A stretch of 64,000 bases of DNA from Marinobacterium weihaiense (GCF_019061305.1 NZ_JAHQZT010000006.1:1-64000); one strand, 5' to 3'; shown: positions 8,845-18,618, counted from the stretch's first letter. Made by a program: numbers and translations. The notes: a model not told the origin generated them from the sequence alone.

Positions 8845-10026
8845 ATGTCTGCATCATTCAACTGGGAAGATCCCCTGCTGCTGGAGCAACAGCTGAGCGA
8901 AGAGGAACGCCAGATCCGTGATACGGCCCACGCCTATTGCCAAGCATCGCTGCAGCCGCGGGTACGGTCGGCGTTTCGTGAAGAGCGATTCGACCGCACG
9001 ATTTTTAAGGAAATGGGGGCGCTGGGCCTGCTCGGTGCCACCGTGGCCAGCGAGTACGGCGGTGCCGGCGTCAACCAGGTTGCCTATGGCCTGATTGCGC
9101 GGGAAGTTGAGCGGGTCGATTCCGGCTACCGCTCAGCCATGAGCGTGCAGTCATCACTGGTGATGCATCCCATCGAAGCCTACGGCAGCGAGGACCAGAA
9201 ACAGACATATCTGCCCAAACTGGCCAGCGGCGAGTGGGTGGGCTGCTTTGGCCTGACCGAGCCGGATCATGGCTCCGACCCCGGCGGCATGCTGACGCGC
9301 GCCAGGAAGGTGGACGGCGGCTACCGCCTGAGTGGCCAGAAAATGTGGATCACCAACAGCCCCATCGCCGATGTGGCGATTGTATGGGCCAAATCCGACG
9401 ACCATGACGGCCGTATTCGCGGCTTTATCGTCGACCGCGATACGAAAGGCCTGTCGACACCCGCCATCCACGGCAAACTGAGCCTGCGTGCCAGCCTGAC
9501 CGGCGAGATCGTGCTGGACGATGCCTTTGTGCCGAACGATCGGCTCTTGCCCGGCGCCAGCGGTCTGGCCGGTCCCTTCGGCTGCTTGAACAAGGCCCGC
9601 TACGGCATCGCTTGGGGTAGCCTGGGCGCGGCCGAGTTCTGCTGGCGGGCCGCACGGCGCTATACGCTGGAGCGCACCCAGTTCAACCGCCCGCTGGCGG
9701 CCAACCAGTTGATCCAGTTGAAACTGGCCAACATGCAGACAGAGATTGCACTGGGGCTGCAGGCGGCACTGCAGGTGGGACGGCTGATGGACAGCGGCCA
9801 CTGGGCACCGGAGATGATCTCGCTGATCAAACGCAACAACTGCGGCAAGGCGTTGGAGATTGCCCGCCTGGCCCGTGACATGCACGGCGGCAACGGCATT
9901 ACCGAAGAGTATGGTGTGATGCGCCATTTGATGAATCTGGAGACCGTAAACACCTATGAAGGCACTCACGATATCCATGCCCTGATTCTGGGGCGGGCAC
10001 AGACCGGGATTCAGGCGTTTTTCTGA
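8845..10026 (+). CDS. gcdH: Glutaryl-CoA dehydrogenase
   Basis: A 393-residue product from the ATG at 8845, chosen because AGGAGG lies 6-11 bases upstream; an earlier in-frame GTG at 8701 has no such site. Family features are [35 protein letters not shown] and the C-terminal [21 protein letters not shown] with the catalytic Glu in YEGT. The enzyme oxidises and decarboxylates glutaryl-CoA to crotonyl-CoA in lysine, tryptophan and glutarate breakdown. It is transcribed divergently from the SDR-dehydrogenase-thiolase unit, which could complete crotonyl-CoA catabolism. It ends 7 bases from a convergent methyltransferase gene. Confidence 0.92.
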   Translation: MSASFNWEDPLLLEQQLSEEERQIRDTAHAYCQASLQPRVRSAFREERFDRTIFKEMGALGLLGATVASEYGGAGVNQVAYGLIAREVERVDSGYRSAMSVQSSLVMHPIEAYGSEDQKQTYLPKLASGEWVGCFGLTEPDHGSDPGGMLTRARKVDGGYRLSGQKMWITNSPIADVAIVWAKSDDHDGRIRGFIVDRDTKGLSTPAIHGKLSLRASLTGEIVLDDAFVPNDRLLPGASGLAGPFGCLNKARYGIAWGSLGAAEFCWRAARRYTLERTQFNRPLAANQLIQLKLANMQTEIALGLQAALQVGRLMDSGHWAPEMISLIKRNNCGKALEIARLARDMHGGNGITEEYGVMRHLMNLETVNTYEGTHDIHALILGRAQTGIQAFF

Positions 10027-10033
10027 CCGCCTG

Positions 10034-10675
10034 TCAGACTTGCCTGTGAAACACCACCACATCGTTGTGCGGGTACGCGGGCATGCAGCCCCAGCGCTCG
10101 CCCAGCCAGTTGAAGCTGGCTTCGGCAAAAAAGGTGATATGGGTGGGGTCGTTGCGGTAGTGCCAGCTGCGAAAGCGCTCGTCATCCAGCACCCGCTTGG
10201 TCTGCAGCACCAGCAGGCCACCGGGGGCCAGCAGCGACCAGAGCCGATCCAGTATGGGCAGCGGGTCGGCCAGATGCTCGACCACCTCGGTGCTGGTGAT
10301 GAAGTCATACTCCCCCGCCAGTGCCGCCTCATCGGGATGAAAGTACTTGTCGTATTGCGCCATTGCATAACCGGCCTCACGCGCCATGGCGACCAGCGCC
10401 GGGCCTGGGCCGCAACCGAAGTCCAGCCCTCTGGCCGGCGCGGGCTTGCACTTCAGCACCTCATCGAACGCACGCGACAGAAAGCGGCGATAGCTGGGGT
10501 CGTGGATTGCGTTCTCGTGATCGTCGTACACCGCCTTTTCATCGGTTTCAGACAGGCGTTGCTCGGGTTCCAGGTGCACCAGGCCGCACGCCTCGCAGCG
10601 ATGATACAGCCGGTCCTTGCATTGAATCGGGTACAGCCCGGTCGCGCTGCACAGCGGACAGATCTTGGCATTCAT
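10034..10675 (-). CDS. Zinc-ribbon class I SAM methyltransferase
   Basis: A 213-residue protein. The N-terminus has a zinc-ribbon-like set of cysteines (CPLC near residue 6, CEAC near residue 28). Then comes a Rossmann methyltransferase with motif I GLDFGCGPGPAL (residues ~83-94), ITSTEVVEHL and PGGLLVLQTK. The family is the methyltransferase_23 type with unknown substrate. It overlaps the upstream bestrophin-like gene by 4 bases, so the two are probably translationally coupled. Confidence 0.75.
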   Translation of the reverse strand: MNAKICPLCSATGLYPIQCKDRLYHRCEACGLVHLEPEQRLSETDEKAVYDDHENAIHDPSYRRFLSRAFDEVLKCKPAPARGLDFGCGPGPALVAMAREAGYAMAQYDKYFHPDEAALAGEYDFITSTEVVEHLADPLPILDRLWSLLAPGGLLVLQTKRVLDDERFRSWHYRNDPTHITFFAEASFNWLGERWGCMPAYPHNDVVVFHRQV

Positions 10676-11580
10676 TGCAGTTGAAACTCCACCGGTTGCA
10701 GCAGTTCGGGTGCCGGTTGGCCCAGCGCCTCGGCCACGCTGATGTCGTGAATGCGGCAGATTGCATCCAGCGGCAGATCATTGGCGGCACGGCCAAACGG
10801 GAACTCCAGCTGTTCGGACAGTCGGTCCAGGCCGAAAAAGGTATAGGCCACGATGGCGGTAAACACCGGCGTGAACCAGCCGGCCGCGCCCACCAGACCA
10901 AAGGGCAGCAGGTAGCAATAAATGTAGGCCGTGCGGTGCGCCAGCAACGTGTAGGCAAAGGGCAGCGGCGTGTGGGCAATACGCTCGGAAGCGGCCTGAA
11001 CGCCAGAAAGTGCATACAGGTGCTTGTCCAGTGTGGCAGCGGCCACGCTGTCCAGGCGACCGGCCTGATGTTCCCGCGCCAGTACCCGGCCCGCCTGCTG
11101 CAGCATGAATTCGGCCGGGTTGCGGCGACTCAGGGCCTCATCCACCAGCGTCGCCGGCAGTTCGGGGGGCAGCTCGGCCCGCACCGTTTCCCCGCGTAGC
11201 TGGCCACGCAACAGGTGCGCATGGGCCAGTACGCACTGCAGCAGCTCGCGTCGGGGTTCCGCTTCCAGGTAGATGCCAGTGACGCGGGCCAGGCTGCGCA
11301 CTTCATACACCATCTGGCCCCACTGCTTGCGCGCCTCCCACCAGCGATCATAGGTGGCGGTGTTGCGCACGCTGAGCAGAATCGACAGCGCAATACCCAA
11401 CAGGGTAAACGGCAGCAGCGTGTATTCGACGATGCCTTCCAGATAATGATGGCGGGCGATCCAGGTGACGGCGCAGGCAAACAGGCCGGCAAGCAGAATA
11501 TGAGGCAGAACATGGGGGACAACCGACCCTTTCCAGGCCAGCATCAACCCCAGGGCACCGGGGCGTTTACGAACGATCAT
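10672..11580 (-). CDS. Bestrophin-like (UPF0187/YneE) membrane channel protein
   Basis: A 302-residue integral membrane protein of the bacterial bestrophin family. Hydrophobic segments occur near residues 22-42 and 50-70, followed by the conserved VRNTATYDRWWEARKQWG region, and further segments near 215-255. Bestrophins form pentameric ion channels in the inner membrane; bacterial members are mostly cation-selective and poorly understood. It overlaps the methyltransferase start by 4 bases. Confidence 0.8.
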   Translation of the reverse strand: MIVRKRPGALGLMLAWKGSVVPHVLPHILLAGLFACAVTWIARHHYLEGIVEYTLLPFTLLGIALSILLSVRNTATYDRWWEARKQWGQMVYEVRSLARVTGIYLEAEPRRELLQCVLAHAHLLRGQLRGETVRAELPPELPATLVDEALSRRNPAEFMLQQAGRVLAREHQAGRLDSVAAATLDKHLYALSGVQAASERIAHTPLPFAYTLLAHRTAYIYCYLLPFGLVGAAGWFTPVFTAIVAYTFFGLDRLSEQLEFPFGRAANDLPLDAICRIHDISVAEALGQPAPELLQPVEFQLQ

Positions 11581-11645
11581 GCAGAGGTAACTCCGGACAG
11601 CTGGAGGGCACAGATAGTGTCACAGCCGTCCGGAATAGGAAAGGA

Positions 11646-11930
11646 TCAGGCGCGGGCGCGAGACACCATTCGACGGGCTGATGCTCCCTGCTTCAGCTTG
11701 TTCAGGCGTGCGATCCGAGCCATCACCAGCAGTTCCACCACACCTGCCGCGATCAGGATGTCGAAGACATTCGACTGATCGGCCAGAATGGAATGGATGG
11801 AGGCTCCTTCTCCGGTTGCCAGTGCATAGATGCAAACGGCGATAACCAGCGTGGCCACCATAGAGATCGTGTTGTATTTACGAAGGTGACGCTTGATCTC
11901 GGCGGCTGATTCGCGCTTGCTCGGTTTCAT
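11646..11930 (-). CDS. Small two-helix membrane protein, unknown function
   Basis: A 94-residue product from the ATG at 11930, preceded by AAAGGAGAGAAAAA, a strong ribosome site. An upstream ATG at 11954 lacks one. The basic N-terminus (KPSKRESAAEIKRHLRKYN) is followed by two hydrophobic helices (~25-42 and ~58-75) and a basic tail. I recognise no family. It is a lone gene between the bestrophin-like gene and an AT-rich gap. Confidence 0.65.
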   Translation of the reverse strand: MKPSKRESAAEIKRHLRKYNTISMVATLVIAVCIYALATGEGASIHSILADQSNVFDILIAAGVVELLVMARIARLNKLKQGASARRMVSRARA

Positions 11931-11954
11931 TTTTTCTCTCCTTTTAAAGTTCAT

Positions 11955-12411
11955 TTTTTGAACAATTAAAGCGAGAGTGATTGTCTACCTGTCATCAAAA
12001 CCCCACCAGTGTGCCAAAAAGCGACACATTAATAAGACACAGGGAAACAGCCGTTTCAAACCGGTCTTGCATGCATGTTTTTGGCTATTTGGACATATTT
12101 TGTTCATTTTGAATTCAGCCTTTGCGGCCGAACCCGCCGCATGGACAGGCCCCGCAGACAAACCAAAACAATGCCGAAATGTTAAAAACTAGCTTATTTA
12201 TCAGTTATTTATCAATAAAAAACATGCTATTCGGATTACCTTAACAGGACTCACACCCCCTGTCAGTCCAACGCAACACCCGGCCCTGATGCGTTGAAAA
12301 ATGGCGACAAGCACACAGCGTGTTTTTTTGATTTTTTTTACAGGCCTGCCTAAACAAGATCTGTATCAAATATTCACGGGCGCCCGCTTGGAGCTGGGCG
12401 AGCGCCTGCAA
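11955..12411. other. Intergenic stretch, no supported gene
   Basis: About 450 bases with no RNA gene or repeat that I can support. A plus-strand frame at 11977-12192 starts with GTG and encodes 71 residues with one hydrophobic stretch (ACFWLFGHILFILNSAFA). It has no ribosome site, so I leave it out. The right end holds the terminator of the phytase-like gene. Confidence 0.5.
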
Positions 12412-12440
12412 CAAAAAAGGCTGCCCCTGGAGGCAGCCTT
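12412..12440 (-). terminator. Rho-independent terminator after the phytase-like gene
   Basis: On the minus strand AAGGCTGCC-TCCAGG-GGCAGCC is followed by TTTTTTGTT. It lies about 30 bases beyond the stop codon at 12469. Confidence 0.85.
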
Positions 12441-12468
12441 GCAAGCGATCATCCATGTGATTTACGGG

Positions 12469-14631
12469 TTACAGATCATGCACGCTGAACCAGAGCGTTT
12501 CACCCGAGCTGTCATCCACTCCGTCGTTATCGGTCACCAGATAGCCGGTGCCACGAGCGTCCACGGCAAAGCCTTCGACCTTGTCGGTGACATAGCCATT
12601 CAGCTGCTGCAGGTCTGCAGTCAGATCCCGCACCAGGGTTTTGCTAACCACCGGCAATGTTTCGCCCAGCGGTGCGGGCGTGAGGCTGTTCAGGGCAATC
12701 TTGTACAGACGCTTGACCTGGGCCTGATCGCCGATGCGGTTGTCACGCTCGATCACGTACAGGTGGCCGTTGTGCAGTTCCAGATCGGACAGGCCAACCC
12801 AGCCCTGATCGACGCGCTCCAGCGGGTAGTGCACCGCGCCCCACTGCCTGCTTGTCAGGTTGTAGGCCAGCAGTTTGGCGTGATGGGCCGGATCATCGGT
12901 CCAGGGACGCTGAATGGCGACCCAGAGGGTATCTCCGGCCAACGCAATGCCTTCGGCCCCAAACCGGGTCTGGTGCTGCAGCAGCTGTTCAGGCAGCGCC
13001 AGCGTCTGCTGGATCTCGCCCTCAGCATTCACATGCAACAGTGCATGCGGCACTTCCTTCTTGGCGTTGCCTTCCGAGGCCAGCCAGAATCCGCCCTGAC
13101 CATCCGGGGTCAGCCCTTCCAGATCCAGCTTCTGGGCCGGCTTGCCGTCACGGGTAATGTCGATGGCGGAGAGAATGCGCGCCGGCTCGGCATTGGCATC
13201 GATGCGGAACAGGCGCGGCTGGTGCTTGTAGTAGCTGTCATTGACGGCATAGAGGATGCCCGGCTGCTGCGGATCGGCTGCCAGGCCCGACAGAGCACCC
13301 CAGCCGATCGGGGCTCCCGCGCTGTCATTGCCTGAAATCAGTTGCGGATACTCGGGTTCACCGGTCGACAGGCGGAACATCATCACATGGGCACGAGGGC
13401 CGCCTTCTTCAATCAGATCCTTCTCGTTGGCGCTCACCAGCAGGCCGCGCGCGGGAATGGCCACGGCGGATTCGGGCGCGATGCCGGAGGGCAGCAGCTG
13501 CACGAATTCAGGCGCCTTGCCGGTATCTCGGTAGACGCCAATCACGGAGCCGCGCTCGGACAGCACGAAGATATAGGTATCCTCGCCAAAACGTGCTACT
13601 TCCAGCCCTTCCGGTTCATTGCCCTTCTTGCCCGAGCGCTTGTCCGGGTAATGCCCCGCCCGCACCACTTCATGCTCGAACGCGGCACCGGACTCAAACA
13701 GCAGACGCCCATCCTTGTGGAAGATACTGAAACCACGCGCACCGCCCTGATAGTCGCCTTCGTTGGCAATGACAAAACGCTCGCTGTCCAGCCACTTGAC
13801 GGCATCCGGCTCACGCTTGACGCCTTCCAGATGCTCGGTGAAGGTCAGCGCGCCGTCCTTGCGGGTATCGATCTGCTTCAGATCGGTCGCGCCTGCCGAG
13901 AAATGGTTGATCACCCGGCCGCTGGCGGCATCCACCACCACCAGGTGGTTGTTCTCCTGCAGCGTAACCACGATCTCGTTCAATTCATTGAAGTCGACAA
14001 ACTCCGGCTCGGGGTCGGTGGGCGCGATGGCGGCCAGACCGGTCAGATCAACGGTTTTCAGATTGCGGCAGTCCAGTACGCCCTGCTTCATCGGCACGAT
14101 CACCAGATTGCCGGCCGGCAGCTGCGGCAGAGCGCCGTCATTCAAATCTTCATCACGCTCGTTTTCGATGGCCACCGCCACAAAGCGCTGATCCTTGGAT
14201 ACCGCTACCGAGTCCGGCTGGCCACCCAGATCACAGCGCTCCCCCTGCTCGCCGTCCGGTGCAACACGCGTCAGAAAGCCGGAAGGTGCCGTGTAACGCT
14301 TGGAGGTGTTCACCGCCGTCACAAATCCCTGCCCCAGCGCGGCCACGGAGGTTGGCTCCCCCGACAGAGCCACGAAGCCGCCCGGCATCGGCTTATCGGC
14401 GCGACGCATATCAATAAAGCCAATGCCTTCACGCGGGCTGTCCGAATACGCCAGCATCATGCCATCGGCCGAGGCGGCAATGATTTCCGCCGAGGTTTCC
14501 TGTGTCGGCGTGTCCGCCGGCAGATTCTGACTGACCGGAAAGCTGGCCAGGCGGTTGAAGCTGTCGGCCTGCGCGCCAGCGGCCGCTACGGCCAGGGCCA
14601 ATATGGAAATACGGGAGGCAAGGTACTTCAT
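12469..14631 (-). CDS. Exported phytase-like esterase / beta-propeller protein
   Basis: A 720-residue product when started at the ATG at 14631 (AGGA upstream), which gives a clean signal peptide, MKYLASRISILALAVAAAGAQA. An earlier ATG at 14715 would add a second hydrophobic leader. The N-terminal half has propeller-like repeats (DSVAVSKDQRFVAVA, NHLVVVDAASGRV). The C-terminal ~350 residues match the 'esterase-like activity of phytase' domain: LDLEGLTPDGQGGFWLASEG, FGAEGIALAGDTLWVAIQRP, KVEGFAVDARGTGYLVTDNDG. It is probably periplasmic or secreted, with a role in phosphoester use suspected only. It is divergent from the DUF2057 gene. Confidence 0.78.
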   Translation of the reverse strand: MKYLASRISILALAVAAAGAQADSFNRLASFPVSQNLPADTPTQETSAEIIAASADGMMLAYSDSPREGIGFIDMRRADKPMPGGFVALSGEPTSVAALGQGFVTAVNTSKRYTAPSGFLTRVAPDGEQGERCDLGGQPDSVAVSKDQRFVAVAIENERDEDLNDGALPQLPAGNLVIVPMKQGVLDCRNLKTVDLTGLAAIAPTDPEPEFVDFNELNEIVVTLQENNHLVVVDAASGRVINHFSAGATDLKQIDTRKDGALTFTEHLEGVKREPDAVKWLDSERFVIANEGDYQGGARGFSIFHKDGRLLFESGAAFEHEVVRAGHYPDKRSGKKGNEPEGLEVARFGEDTYIFVLSERGSVIGVYRDTGKAPEFVQLLPSGIAPESAVAIPARGLLVSANEKDLIEEGGPRAHVMMFRLSTGEPEYPQLISGNDSAGAPIGWGALSGLAADPQQPGILYAVNDSYYKHQPRLFRIDANAEPARILSAIDITRDGKPAQKLDLEGLTPDGQGGFWLASEGNAKKEVPHALLHVNAEGEIQQTLALPEQLLQHQTRFGAEGIALAGDTLWVAIQRPWTDDPAHHAKLLAYNLTSRQWGAVHYPLERVDQGWVGLSDLELHNGHLYVIERDNRIGDQAQVKRLYKIALNSLTPAPLGETLPVVSKTLVRDLTADLQQLNGYVTDKVEGFAVDARGTGYLVTDNDGVDDSSGETLWFSVHDL

Positions 14632-14839
14632 GATATTGCTGTCCTGTTGATGAATAAGGCACATCAAACTAAACAGCCAAAATGACAGAAAAATGATAGA
14701 TCTTTGGATTATCACGAAAACATGAACATTATATTAAAAAACAAATACATGATTCTTTAATATATTTTAAATCCATTCGTAATATTCAAAAAATAACATG
14801 CGCACCAGCTTTAAAACTTACAAGTATGCGGTGCATTTG

Positions 14840-15502
14840 ATGAAGAAGACCTTAATAAACACGGTGCTGACCACCACGCTTCTGGCTGCAACCTCAGCAG
14901 CCGCGGAAGTGGTAGTCGTGCCAGAGACCGGTGTTGAAATCATGGCGGTCAATGGCGTTGCCATCGAGTCGGATTCATTTTTCAGCAACACCGCACGTCT
15001 TGAGCTGGAAAACGGCAAACATCAGGTGGTTGTCGAGTACCTGGCCGAAATCGAAGACTCGGCTGATGATTTCCTGCTGGAGCGCAGCGATACCTTTGTG
15101 CTGCTGTTCGAGGCCAAGGATGTGCAGCTGAACATAGCAGCCCCGCAGATCGACAGTCATTACGACCTGAAGGCGTTTAACCGCGACCCGCAGTGGCAGC
15201 TGAAAACAGCTGCCGGACAGACGGTTGCCTATCAGGTCGACACGCTGGAAAAGGAAGGTTTTCAGCTGGGTCGTGATTATGCAGAGGAGCTGCAGCGGTT
15301 CAATCAAACCGCTGCCAAGGCGGCCCTGCCCTCTCTGACACACGCCACACATTCCTTCGCGACCGAAGTTGCTCCCGCAACCGCGGCCGATATTCAGAGC
15401 ACCGATCAGAAAATGGCCGGCGAAATGCTGCAGTTCTGGTATGAGCGTGCTGATGAAAATACCCGGGATAAATTCAAGAGCTGGATAAAAACCAGCCATT
15501 AA
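14840..15502 (+). CDS. DUF2057 (YccT-like) exported protein
   Basis: A 220-residue product from the ATG at 14840, giving signal peptide MKKTLINTVLTTTLLAATSAAA; an in-frame ATG at 14798 is less likely. The mature part follows the DUF2057 pattern: VEIMAVNGVAI, then LENGKHQVVVEYLAEIED and a C-terminal helical MLQFWYERADENTRDKFKSWI. The family is periplasmic and of unknown function. The porin gene starts 39 bases downstream on the same strand, so cotranscription is likely. Confidence 0.78.
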   Translation: MKKTLINTVLTTTLLAATSAAAEVVVVPETGVEIMAVNGVAIESDSFFSNTARLELENGKHQVVVEYLAEIEDSADDFLLERSDTFVLLFEAKDVQLNIAAPQIDSHYDLKAFNRDPQWQLKTAAGQTVAYQVDTLEKEGFQLGRDYAEELQRFNQTAAKAALPSLTHATHSFATEVAPATAADIQSTDQKMAGEMLQFWYERADENTRDKFKSWIKTSH

Positions 15503-15541
15503 ACATCACCTCTTATTTAAAATACTTCTGGAGTCTCGCAC

Positions 15542-16465
15542 ATGAAAAAGCTTCTTCTGGCTGTTGCAGTATCTGTTGCCGCCGGCTCTGCCAGCGCTGC
15601 CACTATTTATGAAGGCAATGGTCTGACCTATAAACTGAACGGCGACTTGCAGGTTCAGTTTCGCAAGGAAGTGGGTAACGATGAGCACGCTGATATCGAA
15701 TTCGATGACCTGGAACTGAAAAACTACATCAGCTATGACCTGGGCAATGACATGACCGCCTTCGGTCGTGTCGACTTCGGCTTCAAGGATGCAGCTGAAG
15801 ACAAACAGGATGGCAGCAAGCTGGAAGAAGCCTATGTCGGCATGTCGTTCGGCCACACCTCCGTCTCCTTCGGCAAGCGCGGCCTGGCTTCTGACGAGTT
15901 CGGTATCGAAGAAGCCGTTGAACTGACACTGGATGAAGACCGTTTCGACGCCATGGGTACTGATGGTGACGACGTTATCCGCCTGGACGTGGAACTGGAA
16001 AACACCTATATCGTTGCCTCTTATGAAATGGAAGCCGAAGGAGAGTCCAGCGAAAACGGCGAGTACTTCGACCTGTTCGCGTCTACCGACATCGGTGCGC
16101 TGACGCTGGCGGCGGCCTACCAGAACGTGACTGAAAGCATTGGTGCCGACGACTTCGACACTTGGGGTGTCAGCGCGTCCTACGATGCCGGATTTGCCAC
16201 ACTGGCTGCTGACTACAGCACCACGGATGATATTGCCGACCAGTACAACGTTGCTGCTGTCTTTGCCGCGGCTGCAACCACCGACATCGCGGTCGGTCTG
16301 GTCAATGTTGACCCGGACAACGGTGACGACGTCAACGAATGGTACGCAAACGTGACGTACAAATTCCCGACCCAGAAAAACGTGCGTCTGTTTGCCGAAA
16401 TCGCAGACTCTGATGAAGAAGGCGCGGATATGGGCTATCTTGCCGGTATGCGCGTAAAGTTCTAA
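15542..16465 (+). CDS. Outer-membrane porin
   Basis: A 307-residue protein with signal peptide MKKLLLAVAVSVAAGSASA. The mature chain is rich in alternating hydrophobic beta strands and acidic residues, with LTYKLNGDLQVQF at the N-terminus, AYVGMSFGHTSVSFGKRG (porin_4 pattern) and a terminal Phe (GMRVKF) typical of BAM substrates. It is shorter than classical trimeric porins (about 350), but all landmarks are there. High Asp/Glu content fits a marine bacterium. It follows the DUF2057 gene and is closed by its own terminator. Confidence 0.85.
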   Translation: MKKLLLAVAVSVAAGSASAATIYEGNGLTYKLNGDLQVQFRKEVGNDEHADIEFDDLELKNYISYDLGNDMTAFGRVDFGFKDAAEDKQDGSKLEEAYVGMSFGHTSVSFGKRGLASDEFGIEEAVELTLDEDRFDAMGTDGDDVIRLDVELENTYIVASYEMEAEGESSENGEYFDLFASTDIGALTLAAAYQNVTESIGADDFDTWGVSASYDAGFATLAADYSTTDDIADQYNVAAVFAAAATTDIAVGLVNVDPDNGDDVNEWYANVTYKFPTQKNVRLFAEIADSDEEGADMGYLAGMRVKF

Positions 16466-16536
16466 GACCCAGTTCTAAGGAAAAGAACGGCGCAGTATGC
16501 CTTAACCCCTTCGGGTCTGCTGCGTTCACGGTTGCT

Positions 16537-16563
16537 ACCGGCCCCTTGTGGGCCGGTTTTTTA
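16537..16563 (+). terminator. Rho-independent terminator after the porin gene
   Basis: ACCGGCCC-CTTGT-GGGCCGGT is followed by TTTTTTAT, about 70 bases beyond the porin stop. Confidence 0.9.
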
Positions 16564-16653
16564 TGTTTGCCCGCCAATGCCGTCTTCCCCTGGCCGAACC
16601 CTCCCTCTCCTGCTTAACTGCATACGCTTCCCTTCCACTCGACAGGAGATGTT

Positions 16654-17262
16654 ATGAAACTGCTGGAAAATTCCGCTACCCCCAGTGCGCGCCGCGTGGC
16701 GATCTTTCTGAATGAACTGGGCCTTGAGGTTGAACGCGAGCACGTCGATATCAAGGGCGCCGAAAACCGCACACCGACCTTCATGGAGAAAGCTCCCAAT
16801 GGCTTGATTCCGGTGCTGGCGCTGGATGACGGCACCTGGATCTGTGAAAGCGTGGCGATCTGTCGCTATTTCGACGCCATCACCCCCAACGACAAGGCCC
16901 TGTTCGGCAGCACGCCGCTGGAGCAGGCACGGGTGGAGATGTGGCAGCGCATTCTGGAATTGCAGGGCGTGGTGCCGGCCTTTCAGGCGTTTCGCAACCT
17001 GTCGGGGTTCTTCAGTGATCGCGAGAACTGCATCAAGGCATGGGGCGAGGAGTCGCGCCAGCGACTGGCGCAGTTTCTGCCAGTGCTGGATGCTCAGTTG
17101 GGCAAGTGTACCTGGGTGGCCGGCGAGTACTTTTCGATCGCGGATATCACCGCTTGGGTGTTGTGTGGTTTTCTGGAGCGACTGGAGCTGGCCGTGGATG
17201 ACAGCCTGCCCCATCTGCAGCGCTGGCACCAACAGATGGCGCAGCGCCCCTCTGTGCAGTAA
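16654..17262 (+). CDS. Glutathione S-transferase family protein
   Basis: A 202-residue GST. The N-terminal thioredoxin-like domain has SATPSARRVAIFLNELGLEVE, NGLIPVLALDDGTWICESVAICRYFD (cis-Pro and the glutathione-binding E-S pair). A helical C-terminal domain contains FSIADITAWVLCGF, the conserved N-capping box. It probably conjugates or reduces electrophiles in the cytoplasm. The stop lies 3 bases from the convergent phnP stop, so it is not part of the phosphonate operon. Confidence 0.85.
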   Translation: MKLLENSATPSARRVAIFLNELGLEVEREHVDIKGAENRTPTFMEKAPNGLIPVLALDDGTWICESVAICRYFDAITPNDKALFGSTPLEQARVEMWQRILELQGVVPAFQAFRNLSGFFSDRENCIKAWGEESRQRLAQFLPVLDAQLGKCTWVAGEYFSIADITAWVLCGFLERLELAVDDSLPHLQRWHQQMAQRPSVQ

Positions 17263-17265
17263 CGC

Positions 17266-18018
17266 CTATTCCGATCTCAGCCACTGCCCGTCCCGTGCAA
17301 TAAGCACCGCGTCGGGCAGTTCGTGGTCCTGTAGCCACTGATCCATTTCATGGCCGATATGGGTCAGCCAAGTGGTCTTTGGCTGCAGCCGTTGATGAAT
17401 CGCCAGCACCAGGTTGAGGTCATTGTGGTTGCGCGGAGGTTCAGGACGAGGCGGTTGGCTGCAGTCGATCACCATTTCCAGTTCATCCAAACCTTCCAAC
17501 AAACGTGCCGTGTTTTCCGGCAGACCGACAGTGTCGGTCAGGTAAGCGATGCGTTTGCCATCCTGCTCGAACAGGTAGCCGAAGGTGGGTTTGGAGTGCT
17601 GCAGCGGCAGGGGTGTGACCTGCGCCTCGCCCAGCATGAACGGTTCAAACGGTTCCAGCGGAGGACGAAAGTCCAGAATACCGGGATGCTTGAGCAGGTC
17701 GGCACAGCCATCCCGATCGTCCGGGCCGTACACGGGAATGGCATCATTCACCCCCCAGCGCAGGTGAAACAGGCCCTGCACATGGTCGATGTGATAGTGG
17801 GTCAGCAGAATGGCGTTCAGATCACCGGGCGCGAAGCGCTCGGCCAGATCGGTCAGGCCGCCATCGAGCAGAATGCGTTGTCCACCCGCTTCCAACAAGG
17901 CGCTGCAGGGCCTGCGCCGCAGGCGTGCATCGTCGCGAGCGGCCGTACAGGCGCGGCAGTGGCAGCCATAGACCGGCACTTGGCGCACATCGCCGGTGCC
18001 GAGAAAGGTCAGTTGCAT
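17266..18018 (-). CDS. phnP: PhnP cyclic phosphodiesterase
   Basis: A 250-residue metallo-beta-lactamase fold protein. The metal motif LTHYHIDH (HxHxDH) and a C-terminal THIGHE are visible, as is the N-terminal GCHCRAC cysteine cluster typical of PhnP. It opens 5-phosphoribosyl-1,2-cyclic phosphate, the product of C-P lyase, to ribose 1,5-bisphosphate. It is the last gene of the minus-strand phn unit, 6 bases after phnN. Confidence 0.92.
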   Translation of the reverse strand: MQLTFLGTGDVRQVPVYGCHCRACTAARDDARLRRRPCSALLEAGGQRILLDGGLTDLAERFAPGDLNAILLTHYHIDHVQGLFHLRWGVNDAIPVYGPDDRDGCADLLKHPGILDFRPPLEPFEPFMLGEAQVTPLPLQHSKPTFGYLFEQDGKRIAYLTDTVGLPENTARLLEGLDELEMVIDCSQPPRPEPPRNHNDLNLVLAIHQRLQPKTTWLTHIGHEMDQWLQDHELPDAVLIARDGQWLRSE

Positions 18019-18024
18019 GGATGC

Positions 18025-18618
18025 TTATCCGTTCAGGCAATGGGGTTCAATCTCGACGTGCTGCACGCCGTGCGTCATGACCAGGTTCAGCAACGCCTGA
18101 ACGCCCTCTTCCAGCTTGCCGTCGTTACTGACACGCAGGGTACAGTCCGGCATCTGCGCCACCATGCGGGCATGACGCGCCAGCCGACACTCGATCTCGT
18201 CCGGTGTTTCCCGACCGCGCTTGATCAGGCGCTGGCGCAGCTTGTCCGGCGCAACGTCCACCAGCACCGGCACCAGCTCATCGTACATCGCCATCGCCTT
18301 GGGCAGGTACTCGCGGGAGCCATTGATCAGCACGTTGGCACCGGAATCCAGCCAGGCATCGATCTCGTTGCCGATGCCATAGTGATAACCGTGCGAGTAC
18401 CAGTGCATGGCAAACAGCCCCAGCTCCTCGCGCAGATGAAACTCTGCCTCGCTGAGGTGGATATGATTTTCGCCCCCCGCACCAGCTGCCCGCGTGATAT
18501 AGCGATGAGCGATGCAGCAGCGCAGCTGTGCCGGCAGTTGCCGGCGACAGCCCTCGAGCAGTGAATCCTTGCCGGAGCCCGAAGCTCCGACCAGATAAAA
18601 CAGCGTACCCCTGACCAT
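18025..18618 (-). CDS. phnN: PhnN ribose 1,5-bisphosphate phosphokinase
   Basis: The start at 18618 is chosen because its ATG overlaps the phnM stop by one base (TGATG), giving 197 residues; a start at 18642 is possible but would overlap more. Walker A is LVGASGSGKDSLL at the N-terminus and the fold is guanylate-kinase-like. The enzyme phosphorylates ribose 1,5-bisphosphate to PRPP, the last step of the C-P lyase route. It sits between phnM and phnP. Confidence 0.9.
   Translation of the reverse strand: MVRGTLFYLVGASGSGKDSLLEGCRRQLPAQLRCCIAHRYITRAAGAGGENHIHLSEAEFHLREELGLFAMHWYSHGYHYGIGNEIDAWLDSGANVLINGSREYLPKAMAMYDELVPVLVDVAPDKLRQRLIKRGRETPDEIECRLARHARMVAQMPDCTLRVSNDGKLEEGVQALLNLVMTHGVQHVEIEPHCLNG

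Noticed and set aside
11977-12192. Possible small membrane protein gene (71 codons) in the gap before the phytase-like terminator
   Set aside because: It has a GTG start without a ribosome site and one hydrophobic stretch only; too weak to call.
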